A stretch of 9,718 nt of DNA from the NCBI GenBank assembly GCA_051744925.1, contig JBNJDM010000079.1:1-9718 (forward strand), written 5' to 3'. Each line of letters starts with the position of its first letter. The first letter of the stretch is position 1. The DNA is from JACKCP01 sp051744925 (lineage in GTDB: Bacteria; Desulfobacterota; Desulfobacteria; Desulfobacterales; JACKCP01). Shown here in pieces: positions 1 to 6,274 of this stretch. A program made the position numbers and the translations under genes. Below the pieces are notes generated by a model. The model did no database searches, had not been told where the DNA came from, and was given only the letters and a program-made list of their open reading frames with translations.

Positions 1-182
1 GTCTTGGTTTCAGCTTCATCATCAAAATCAAGGCTTAATTCCTCTTCGTCTTCCTGATCTTCTTCATCTCCGAAGTCAAGTGAGAGTTCTTCTTCGTCTG
101 CAGAGGTCTTGGTTTCAGCTTCATCATCAAAATCAAGGCTTAATTCTTCTTCGTCTTCCTGATCTTCTTCATCTCCGAAGTC
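1..182 (-). repeat. 105-bp in-frame tandem repeat inside the acidic protein gene
   Basis: Bases 1-77 and 106-182 match at 76 of 77 positions, giving a 105-bp period (35 codons). The single difference, c42 versus t147, is synonymous (GAG/GAA). Similarity falls off after 77/182. The array may continue past the left edge. Near-identity at the DNA level, including third positions, points to a recent duplication rather than old protein repeats. Confidence 0.9.
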
Positions 183-1016
183 GAATGAAAGCTTTTGTTC
201 ATCTTCGGGTATCTCAGTATTTGATTCTTCTGAATCATCCCCAAAATCGAAGCTTAACTCTTCTTCCTGTTCAAGAACCTCTTCTTCTTCAGCTTCAGGC
301 TCAGTATCTCTTGTTTTTAAACTGTCAAAGTCGAGTTTAAGATCTCTGTCTTCATCAGTAAAACTTTCTTCATCATCAAATGAAAGATCATATGAGATTT
401 CGTCGGTAGGGTTTTCTTCTGGTTCTTCATCAAAATCTTTTGGGGGGATTTCTTCTTCAGTGAAAATCTCTTCTTTTATTTCAGTATTGTCATCTTCTGT
501 ATCAAAAGATATATTACTTTCTTCAGATATATCACTTTCTTCATAATCTTCTTCCGGCGGCTCTTCTGTAAAGTCGTCAATCTCTGTCTGTTTTTCTATT
601 TCTTCTATGGGGATTAAGTCGTCGTCTTCAGACTCTTCTTCATCTGAGAAAAAATCGTCATCAAAAGTTATTTCTTCTGTGGAATCTGAATCTTCATCAG
701 ATATTGAAAAATCAAGCTCATCGTCAGCGCCAGTAAAATCTTCATCATCAAAATCAAGTCCAAGGTCATCATCTTCATCATCAAATAAAGAATCTGTTTC
801 ATCCTGAGTTTCGTATGATCCCGAATCTTCGCCTTTTTCCTGAATATCAGTCTCATCATGCTGTTCAGACAGATCTTCTTCAATAAGGTCTTCTTCAGGA
901 TAAACAGTAAAAATATGACTGCACTCAGAACATTTAACCTTTGTACCTGTTTCTTTGATTTTGTCAGACGGGAGTTTGTATCTGGTCTGACAGGCTTCAC
1001 AGGTTACAATCCTCAT
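1..1016 (-). CDS. Zinc-ribbon (MJ0042-type) protein with long acidic repeat tail, 3' end beyond window
   Basis: The reading frame is open from the ATG at 1016 to the left edge (338 complete codons, no stop), so the C-terminus is missing. Residues 1-36 form a zinc ribbon with two CxxC pairs (C6/C9 and C29/C32) in the pattern of the MJ0042 finger family. From about residue 42 the chain is low-complexity and very acidic, with roughly half Asp/Glu and almost no basic residues. Short motifs of the type LSLDFDDE, LSFDFGDE or LGLDFDDE recur about ten times, and the last part is a 35-residue tandem duplication. The start has a GGAGAGG ribosome site just upstream. It lies 12 bp after hpt and is probably co-transcribed with it. 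In delta-proteobacterial-type genomes such fingers often begin proteins that carry a distal transmembrane or DUF3426 domain, but that part is not visible here. The function is unknown; the tail looks disordered and could bind a basic partner or cations. Confidence 0.85.
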   Translation of the reverse strand, partial: MRIVTCEACQTRYKLPSDKIKETGTKVKCSECSHIFTVYPEEDLIEEDLSEQHDETDIQEKGEDSGSYETQDETDSLFDDEDDDLGLDFDDEDFTGADDELDFSISDEDSDSTEEITFDDDFFSDEEESEDDDLIPIEEIEKQTEIDDFTEEPPEEDYEESDISEESNISFDTEDDNTEIKEEIFTEEEIPPKDFDEEPEENPTDEISYDLSFDDEESFTDEDRDLKLDFDSLKTRDTEPEAEEEEVLEQEEELSFDFGDDSEESNTEIPEDEQKLSFDFGDEEDQEDEEELSLDFDDEAETKTSADEEELSLDFGDEEDQEDEEELSLDFDDEAETK

Positions 1017-1028
1017 AAGCCTCTCCGA

Positions 1029-1547
1029 TTATGTTTTAATGTGATATATTGCAGGAAGGTTTCTGTATTGTTCAGCATAATCTATACCATAACCGACTAT
1101 AAAACCTTCTTCTATCCTGTGGCAGATATAATCTATTTTTAAAGATCTTTCCCGCCGTTCATATTTATCAAGAAGAGTTGCAATTTTAATGCTTGCAGCT
1201 CCGGATTCCATGAGATAATTCATTAAGTACTCAACAGTAAATCCTGTATCAATTATATCTTCAACAAGAAGAATATCTTTGTCTTTTATATCGATGTTGA
1301 TGTTTTTTGTTATTTCAATTTGTCCGGAAGATTTGTCATCCAGGCCGTAACTTGAAGCTCCTATAAAGTCTACTTCACAGGGAATGCTTATTTTTCTTAC
1401 CAGATCTGCCATAAAAATGAAAGATCCTTTTAAAACTCCTATAACTACAAGTTTTTTATCTTTATAATCTTTTGAGATTGTTTCCGAAAGATTTGTTACT
1501 TTTTCAGATATCTCTTTTTCATTTAAAACTAAAATTAATTCTGACAT
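1029..1547 (-). CDS. hpt: Hypoxanthine(-guanine) phosphoribosyltransferase
   Basis: This cytoplasmic purine-salvage enzyme joins hypoxanthine (and usually guanine) to PRPP to give IMP/GMP and pyrophosphate. At 172 aa it has the usual length. Visible motifs are the LKGSFIF strand near residue 39-45, the flexible-loop serine-tyrosine pair (SSYG, 65-68), the PRPP-binding loop VEDIIDTG (95-102), LLDKYERR (125-132), and the family's hallmark VGYGIDYAEQYRNLP near the C-terminus (151-165). The ATG at 1547 gives the family-like N-terminus (LNEKEISEKV). The only good Shine-Dalgarno match (AAGGAG) lies about 15 nt upstream of this ATG, which is long, but no in-frame ATG, GTG or TTG lies closer to it. 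A promoter-like pair sits about 75 bp upstream. The zinc-ribbon gene follows 12 bp downstream, so the two are probably one transcript. Residue 129 is Tyr where many homologues have Pro (DKPERR). Confidence 0.95.
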   Translation of the reverse strand: MSELILVLNEKEISEKVTNLSETISKDYKDKKLVVIGVLKGSFIFMADLVRKISIPCEVDFIGASSYGLDDKSSGQIEITKNINIDIKDKDILLVEDIIDTGFTVEYLMNYLMESGAASIKIATLLDKYERRERSLKIDYICHRIEEGFIVGYGIDYAEQYRNLPAIYHIKT

Positions 1548-1619
1548 GGAATTTAAGGTGTACTCCTTCCCTAAAAAAAGTAATTACTGAAAAACCTTTT
1601 GAGTTCTTAATATAAGCTA

Positions 1620-1649
1620 AAATTAGACATAAACACGGTTTATTGTCAA
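1620..1649 (-). promoter_or_regulatory. Candidate sigma-70-type promoter of hpt
   Basis: On the minus strand a perfect -35 hexamer TTGACA (1649-1644) is followed after 18 bases by TAATTT (1625-1620), a 4-of-6 match to the -10 consensus. It would give a leader of roughly 65 nt ahead of the hpt ATG. The spacer contains a short inverted repeat (separate entry). The perfect -35 is good evidence; the -10 is only fair. Confidence 0.55.
1629..1643. promoter_or_regulatory. Inverted repeat filling the hpt promoter spacer (possible operator)
   Basis: ATAAACACGGTTTAT has perfect 6-bp arms (ATAAAC/GTTTAT) around a 3-base centre. It lies exactly between the candidate -35 and -10 of hpt, where a bound repressor would block polymerase. 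No regulator gene sits next to it, so this is position-based inference; short AT-rich palindromes also arise by chance. Confidence 0.3.
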
Positions 1650-1702
1650 TCCAAAACACTTGATCCGTTTATTTTACATTATTTAGACTAATTTTCAAGC
1701 AT

Positions 1703-1722
1703 ACCTTTTAATTATAAAAGGT
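1703..1722. repeat. Perfect 8-bp inverted repeat, 4-base loop
   Basis: Arms ACCTTTTA (1703-1710) and TAAAAGGT (1715-1722) flank ATTA. It lies about 55 bp upstream of the hpt -35. No U-run follows on either strand, so it is not a standard terminator. The minus strand also contains a TATAAT hexamer within it, but without a convincing -35. Confidence 0.5.
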
Positions 1723-1828
1723 TTGTAGAAAAGAAGAAATCTTTTTTAGGTAAGAAGCTGGATTTTTTTTACGGGCATATGCCTGACCTGATGTTTTACA
1801 TAGCTTTTTCTTTCTTCTAAGCCATGAA

Positions 1829-1851
1829 AAAAAACAAACGTTATGTTTTTT
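1829..1851 (-). terminator. Weak A/T hairpin downstream of the J-protein gene
   Basis: AAAAAACA (1829-1836) and TGTTTTTT (1844-1851) pair around a 7-base loop. Read on the minus strand the stem ends in eight U's, about 47 bp after the J-protein stop codon. The stem is almost all A-U pairs, so as an intrinsic terminator it would be weak. It is the best candidate in this intergenic region, not a confident one. Confidence 0.25.
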
Positions 1852-1897
1852 ATATCAGATCAAATAAATGCCCGCATAATAAGGAGTCAAAATTAAA

Positions 1898-2821
1898 CTA
1901 AATTCCTGTTTCAGCAAGTTTTTTAATCAGTTCGGCCTGTTCTTCTGTAAGTTCTCTGTGAGTTTCAACATTTATCTGTACAAAAAGATCACCACGTCCG
2001 GATTTATTCATATAAGGTATTCCTTTTCCGGGGATTCTGAATTTTGATTTATGCCTGGTCCCCGGTGGAATATTTAAATTATAAACAGAATTATCAGGAG
2101 CTGTTACCTTTAATGTTGTCCCAAGCAAAGATTCAGTCAGTTTTATGTTTTCAACTGCAACAACATTATTTCCTTCTGCACTGTATTTGCTGTCTGGTAC
2201 TATCTTTGCCTTTATAAAAAGATCTCCTGGCTGATCACCGTATGGACTTTGTGAGCCTTTTCCTTTTAATCTTATTTTTTTACCTGTTATAAAACCTTTT
2301 GGGATTTTAAATGAAAGCTGTTCAGGTCCTGTTTCTTTATTAAGTGATATTGTTTTCTGACTTCCGTTTACAGCGTCATACACAGAAATGTTTATTTCTG
2401 TTTCAAGATCCTGGCCTTTCATGCTTCTTTGGCCGCGGCCCTGTCCTCCAAATCCTCCTGAGGAAAAAGCTCCTCCGAAAAGATCATTGATGTTAAAGCT
2501 TGAAGAAGACCCTCTGGTTGAACCTGTAAAACCAAATTCCCTGAAAATATCTTCGAAATCAAAATTTTTAAATATATCATCTCTTGAATACTGTTGCTTA
2601 AATGCATCTGCACCAAAGTTGTCATACTGGTTTCTTTTTTCATCATCACTTAAAACAGCGTATGCTTCGCTTATTTTTTTAAACTTGTCTTCAGCTGCTT
2701 TGTCATCCTTGTTTTTGTCGGGATGATACTTCTGCGCAAGCTTTCTGTAAGCTTTTTTAATTTCATCTTTTGAGGCATTTTTATCAACACCCAGTTCTTT
2801 ATAATAATCGACTTCACTCAT
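1898..2821 (-). CDS. Type II (CbpA/DnaJ-like) J-domain co-chaperone without zinc finger
   Basis: This is a cytosolic Hsp40 expected to stimulate the ATPase of a DnaK/Hsp70 partner and hand it client proteins. At 307 aa it matches the CbpA length. The J domain covers about residues 4-70 with the HPD tripeptide at 33-35, followed by a Gly/Phe/Ser-rich linker at about 95-135 (FGFTGSTRG, FGGAFSSGGFGG). The C-terminal client-binding region begins at KGQDLETEINISVYDAVNG and includes LKGKGS and IPGKGIPYMNKSGRGDLFVQ. The CxxCxGxG repeats of true DnaJ are absent, which places it in the CbpA/DjlA-like class B group. The ATG at 2821 has an AGAGG site 8 nt upstream. Neither dnaK nor grpE is nearby. It follows the fetB-like gene by 91 bp and may have its own promoter. 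Whether it also binds curved DNA, as E. coli CbpA does, cannot be judged here. Confidence 0.92.
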   Translation of the reverse strand: MSEVDYYKELGVDKNASKDEIKKAYRKLAQKYHPDKNKDDKAAEDKFKKISEAYAVLSDDEKRNQYDNFGADAFKQQYSRDDIFKNFDFEDIFREFGFTGSTRGSSSSFNINDLFGGAFSSGGFGGQGRGQRSMKGQDLETEINISVYDAVNGSQKTISLNKETGPEQLSFKIPKGFITGKKIRLKGKGSQSPYGDQPGDLFIKAKIVPDSKYSAEGNNVVAVENIKLTESLLGTTLKVTAPDNSVYNLNIPPGTRHKSKFRIPGKGIPYMNKSGRGDLFVQINVETHRELTEEQAELIKKLAETGI

Positions 2822-2912
2822 ATTACTACCTCTTTAACAATGTAAAATTTATATATTTTAATTATAAGTTGTTAATATTTGTGGCACATTTTTTGTATAT
2901 AAATATAGTGTC
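2822..2912 (-). promoter_or_regulatory. Gap upstream of the J-protein gene with a TATAAT box
   Basis: The minus strand carries TATAAT at 2866-2861, about 40 bp ahead of the J-protein ATG. The -35 region at the right distance (around 2883-2889) is poor. A small palindrome, TGTGGCACA (2880-2888), overlaps that position. There is no sigma-32-like -10 (CCCCAT) and no CIRCE-type repeat, so nothing here marks the J-protein as a classical heat-shock gene. No terminator for fetB is visible either, so read-through is possible. Confidence 0.3.
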
Positions 2913-3698
2913 TTATTTTAATCTTTCAAGTCTCAGTCTGTCTCTTGAGTCAAAAAATCTTTTTGAAGCAAAGGTAACAGCACAGATTGTTCCAAGAGCA
3001 GAGCAGGCAGCAATAAGAAACATTATAAGAATCTGATATTTTACTGCTTCCACAGGAGGTGCGCCTGCAAGAATCTGGCCTGTCATCATTCCCGGAAGAG
3101 TAACAAGGCCTGCTGCAGACATTGAGTTGATAAGCGGAATCATTCCGCTTTTAATACTGTCTTTTCTTATTCCGGATACAGCCTCACCAGCAGTTTCTCC
3201 AAGCATTAAGCGTGCTTCAATAACCCTTTTCTGATCAACAATTGTGCCCGAAAGCCTGTCAAGACCTATTGATATTCCGTTCATTGTATTACCCAGCATC
3301 ATTCCAAGCAGAGGAATTGCATACTGGGGAGTGTACCAGGGCTTTTTTGTTATTATAAAAAAAAGTGTTATAAAAGATATGGTAAAAGAGACTATACCCA
3401 TTGTCCCTGTACCTATAAGAAAGGTTTCTATACCTTTGAATCTGTATTTTTGTCTGCTTAGTATTTCAAACCCTGCAGCAAATAGCATTACTCCTGCCAT
3501 CAGGAAAAAGACCCATATATTTACAAATGTAAATATGGTTTTAAGTATAAGTCCTAAAAGAAGAAGCTGGATAACCATTCTTGAAGCCGCAACTGCAAGG
3601 GCTTTTTCAGTGTTAAGTTTAAGAAAAAATGATAAAACTCCTGCAGCAACAAGAAATAATGATGCCAGAACAAGATCTGTATAAGATAAATAAACCAT
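2913..3698 (-). CDS. fetB: FetB/YbbM-like (UPF0014) ABC transporter permease
   Basis: This integral inner-membrane protein (261 aa) is of the UPF0014 family, whose E. coli member FetB works with the ATPase FetA and has been linked to iron export and peroxide tolerance. About seven hydrophobic segments span residues 8-26, 35-57, 62-80, 90-120, 128-150 and two near the C-terminus. Strongly family-like stretches are IPLLGMMLGNTMNGISIGLDR, the cytoplasmic EARLMLGETAGEAV coupling region, and GLVTLPGMMTGQILAGAPP with VEAVKYQI. The ATG shares its A with the stop codon of the upstream ATPase gene (TAATG), which indicates translational coupling and a common complex. The substrate is not shown by sequence alone; iron is inferred from the E. 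coli pair. Confidence 0.9.
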   Translation of the reverse strand: MVYLSYTDLVLASLFLVAAGVLSFFLKLNTEKALAVAASRMVIQLLLLGLILKTIFTFVNIWVFFLMAGVMLFAAGFEILSRQKYRFKGIETFLIGTGTMGIVSFTISFITLFFIITKKPWYTPQYAIPLLGMMLGNTMNGISIGLDRLSGTIVDQKRVIEARLMLGETAGEAVSGIRKDSIKSGMIPLINSMSAAGLVTLPGMMTGQILAGAPPVEAVKYQILIMFLIAACSALGTICAVTFASKRFFDSRDRLRLERLK

Positions 3699-4297
3699 TA
3701 TTTTTTTTCCTTAAAAGTATTTCCTCTTATTTCAAAAATTTTTGAACTGACCCTTTCAAGCTGTTCACTGTCGTGGCCTACCCAGATAATTCCTGCATCC
3801 TCTTTATTAAGATATTTAAAAATAATATTTTCCATAATTTTTTTGTTATTATCATCAAGATTTGCAGAAGGTTCATCAAGAAGAAGGATTCTCGGTCTGT
3901 TTTCAAGCAGTCTTAAAAGTCCTATTCTTTGTTTTTCTCCGCTTGAAAGATCGACTGTTATTTTTTCCATTACAGTTGACGGGTCAAAGCCGATTTCTTT
4001 TAAAAGCTCATTATCTGTTGTTTTAAGGTCATCGCCCACTTTTTTGTTCCAGAACAAAACCTCGGCAGGCAAAAGGGCTACTTTTTTACGCCATTGATCA
4101 GGCTTTATATCTTCCTGAAGCTCATCATCAAGATAAATTTCTCCCTCATGAACTATCATGTCGGCAAGAGCCTTTAAAAGAATACTTTTGCCTGCCCCTG
4201 AATCGCCCTGTATCCCTATTATTTCTTTTGGACCTACCTCAAAACTGACAGGCCCGAAGTTCATAAATTCAGAATCAAGATTTTTGATTTTAAGCAT
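3698..4297 (-). CDS. fetA: FetA/YbbL-like ABC transporter ATP-binding protein
   Basis: This is the ATPase partner of the following permease (199 aa from the chosen start). It has a Walker A GDSGAGKS (31-38), a signature LSSGEKQR (117-124), a Walker B ending in LLLDEP (138-143), a D-loop NLDD (146-149) and an H-loop His175. The position normally held by the Q-loop glutamine is Ala78 in LLPAEVLFW, an unusual substitution. The ATG at 4297 is preferred: it starts just before the first beta strand (MLKIKNL), overlaps the mnmG stop by only 8 nt (ATGCTTAA), and has a GAGAG site upstream. An in-frame TTG at 4327 would add ten residues and a 38-nt overlap, and has no better ribosome site. Together with fetB it should form a homodimeric-type exporter or metal transporter. 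Confidence 0.88.
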   Translation of the reverse strand: MLKIKNLDSEFMNFGPVSFEVGPKEIIGIQGDSGAGKSILLKALADMIVHEGEIYLDDELQEDIKPDQWRKKVALLPAEVLFWNKKVGDDLKTTDNELLKEIGFDPSTVMEKITVDLSSGEKQRIGLLRLLENRPRILLLDEPSANLDDNNKKIMENIIFKYLNKEDAGIIWVGHDSEQLERVSSKIFEIRGNTFKEKK

Positions 4298-6170
4298 TTT
4301 GTCTCTCTTTAAATCCTTTAACAGCAATCATCAGAATCGAAATTGCAGCAGGAGTAACCCCGTCTATTCTTGAAGCCTGACCAAGTGTTGAAGGAGAAAC
4401 TTTTGTAAGTTTTTCCTTTATTTCATTGGAAAGGCTGTTTAGGTTTTTAAAATCAAACCCCTGGGGTATTTTTATTTTTTCAAGATTTTTAAATTTATCT
4501 ATTTCCTGCTGCTGCCTTTGAATATAGCCTTCATATTTTATTCCGATTTCGATCTGTTTTCTGCATATTTCATCAATATTTATTTCCGAAGGAGCAAAAT
4601 TTTCAACTGCCTGATAACCGACTTCAGATCTTTTTATAAGCTTATCAAGCTTTATTCCTGTATCTATTTTTGAAGAATTATTTTGTTCAAGCCATTTGTT
4701 TACTTCAGGAAGAGGCTTGATAACCGTATTTTTAATTCTTTTTATTTCTTCATTAATTATTTTTTCTTTTTCCTTTATTTCACTTAAATATTCCTTTGAT
4801 ACAAGACCCAGCTCAAAGCCTGCTTCCGCAAGTCTGAAGTTGGCATTGTCCTCTCGTAACAAAAGCCTGTATTCAGCTCTTGAAGTAAAAATTCTGTAAG
4901 GCTCGCTTGTACCTTTTGTAACAAGGTCATCAACCATGACACCGATATAAGCCTGGGATCTGTCAAGAATAAACTGATTTCTGCCCAAAATCCTGCATGC
5001 AGCGTTAATTCCTGCCCAGAGTCCCTGGGCTGCGGCTTCTTCATACCCTGATGTTCCGTTTATCTGCCCGGCCATAAAAAGGCCTTTTACACTTTTTGTT
5101 TCAAGTGTGGGAAGAAGCTGCGTAGATTCTACAGCAGAATATTCTATTGCATATCCCGGCCTTACAATAATTGCTTCTTCAAGACCTTCAACAGCTCTTA
5201 CAAAAGGTATCTGTATCTCCACAGGCAATGAGTTGCCAAGACCGCTTACATAAATCTCTTCTGTATTTATTCCTTCAGGTTCAAGAATTACATGGTGTTT
5301 TTCTCTGTCGGGAAATTTAACTGTCTTGTCTTCAAAAGAAGGGCAGTATCTTGCAGAAACCCCCTGAATTGCACCGCTGTATAAAGATGATCTTTTTATG
5401 TTTTCAAGAACAATTTCCCTGTTTTTTTTATTTGTATATCCCATATAACTTGGAAGATATTTAAGAGGGGATGCTTTTTCATTTCGAAAGGAAAAAGGTT
5501 TTGGTTCAATATCTGCTGTATGCTCCTGGAATTTTGAAAAATCTATGGAAGATTTTTTCAACCTCGGCGGAGTACCTGTTTTCATTCTTAAAAGATTAAA
5601 ACCTAGCTTTTCAAGACAGTTGTTAAGTCCGTAAGATCCGAATTCTCCGGCTCTTCCGGCCTGTATTTTGCTTTCTCCTATATGAACAATCCCTCCGAGA
5701 AAAGTTCCTGCACATATTACAACAGATTTTACCTGGTAATAAAAACCTGTCTGGTCAACAAGCCCTGTTATCTGAGAATCTTCAACAATAAGATCTTCTA
5801 TAAGAGCCTGTTTAAGATCAAGGTTTTCTGTACGCTCAATAACCTTTTTCATCTCAGTATGGTAAAGGTTTTTGTCGTTTTGAGTTCTTGAAGAGTGAAC
5901 TGCAGGCCCTTTTTTAGTATTAAGGGTTTTGTACTGTATTGCGGTTTTGTCTGTAATTCTTGCCATTTCACCGCCAAGAGCATCAATTTCCTTTACAAGC
6001 TGTCCCTTGCCTGTGCCTCCGATTGACGGGCTGCAAGGCATTGATGCTACTTTGTCCGGATCTATTGCAAACAATACTGTTTTGATGCCCATTCTTGCAG
6101 CTGCAAGAGCGGCTTCGCATCCTGCATGTCCTGCACCTATTACTGCTAAATCATAAGATAAATATGTCAT
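4290..6170 (-). CDS. mnmG: tRNA uridine-5-carboxymethylaminomethyl modification enzyme MnmG (GidA)
   Basis: MnmG is the FAD- and folate-dependent partner of the GTPase MnmE. The pair adds the carboxymethylaminomethyl (cmnm5) or aminomethyl (nm5) group to U34 of tRNAs reading split codon boxes. At 626 aa it is full length. Residues 10-17 hold the FAD-binding VIGAGHAG. Other family hallmarks are MPCSPSIGGTGKGQLVKEID, GTFLGGIVHIGE, LGFNLLRMKTGTPPR, YCPSFEDK, RPGYAIEY and MAGQINGTSGYEEAAAQG, plus the helical C-terminal MnmE-binding domain ending in SRIDGVTPAAISIL. The two conserved cysteines (MPCSP and RYCPS) are present. No clear Shine-Dalgarno precedes the ATG at 6170. It leads a minus-strand operon with fetA and fetB, and it is divergent from a radical SAM gene that may act on the same tRNA position. 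MnmE is not in the window. Confidence 0.97.
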   Translation of the reverse strand: MTYLSYDLAVIGAGHAGCEAALAAARMGIKTVLFAIDPDKVASMPCSPSIGGTGKGQLVKEIDALGGEMARITDKTAIQYKTLNTKKGPAVHSSRTQNDKNLYHTEMKKVIERTENLDLKQALIEDLIVEDSQITGLVDQTGFYYQVKSVVICAGTFLGGIVHIGESKIQAGRAGEFGSYGLNNCLEKLGFNLLRMKTGTPPRLKKSSIDFSKFQEHTADIEPKPFSFRNEKASPLKYLPSYMGYTNKKNREIVLENIKRSSLYSGAIQGVSARYCPSFEDKTVKFPDREKHHVILEPEGINTEEIYVSGLGNSLPVEIQIPFVRAVEGLEEAIIVRPGYAIEYSAVESTQLLPTLETKSVKGLFMAGQINGTSGYEEAAAQGLWAGINAACRILGRNQFILDRSQAYIGVMVDDLVTKGTSEPYRIFTSRAEYRLLLREDNANFRLAEAGFELGLVSKEYLSEIKEKEKIINEEIKRIKNTVIKPLPEVNKWLEQNNSSKIDTGIKLDKLIKRSEVGYQAVENFAPSEINIDEICRKQIEIGIKYEGYIQRQQQEIDKFKNLEKIKIPQGFDFKNLNSLSNEIKEKLTKVSPSTLGQASRIDGVTPAAISILMIAVKGFKERQNA

Positions 6171-6274
6171 TTTGCTATGCCGGTTTTCTTTTTTAATTTA
6201 CAATCAATAAAACGAAGTATTACATAACATATGTTTTTTAAAATTGTGAACAAATAAAAAATTAAGGATATATT
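6171..6274. promoter_or_regulatory. Divergent promoter region between mnmG and the radical SAM gene
   Basis: This 104-bp AT-rich region must serve both directions. Toward the radical SAM gene, TTTACA (6197-6202) is a fair -35, with TTACAT (6220-6225) a weak -10 at 17 bp. Toward mnmG, TTGTTC followed after 16 bp by TATGTT (ending at 6229) is a possible pair. A 10-bp perfect palindrome AACATATGTT (6226-6235) sits in the middle, overlapping both candidates. None of these assignments is strong. Confidence 0.35.

Larger units (their letters stand above)
1548..1897. other. 350-bp intergenic region between hpt and the J-protein gene
   Basis: No gene is visible here in either direction. The right side is the 3' region of the J-protein gene and the left side is the promoter and leader of hpt, both on the minus strand. 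It is very AT-rich and holds several inverted repeats: 1703-1722 (8-bp arms, 4-base loop), the palindrome GGCATATGCC at 1774-1783, an A/T hairpin at 1829-1851, and a split pair CGGGCAT (1772-1778) and ATGCCCG (1868-1874) that could pair across about 90 bases. None has the GC stem plus U-run of a strong intrinsic terminator in the minus direction. Confidence 0.7.

Noticed and set aside
607..807. Plus-strand serine-rich open frame, and a similar leucine-rich one at 80-340
   Set aside because: They are antisense readings of the acidic protein gene: Asp/Glu codons read backwards give Ser, Leu and Phe. The minus frame has a start with a ribosome site and a recognisable zinc finger.
1548..1619. Possible purine riboswitch in the hpt leader
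   Set aside because: The predicted leader is only about 70 nt, and I see no conserved three-way-junction core; it is too short and AT-rich to support the call.
1779..1820. Tiny plus-strand ORF of 13 codons beginning at the ATG in the GGCATATGCC palindrome
   Set aside because: There is no ribosome site, the peptide is very short, and there is no neighbouring plus-strand gene.
2419..2726. Open frames on both strands overlapping the J-protein gene
   Set aside because: They are shadows of the Gly/Phe-rich coding region; none has a recognisable domain or start context.
4298..4327. Upstream TTG start for the fetA-like gene (ten extra residues)
   Set aside because: It gives a 38-nt overlap with mnmG and a poor ribosome site; the ATG at 4297 gives the standard coupled overlap and the expected ABC N-terminus.
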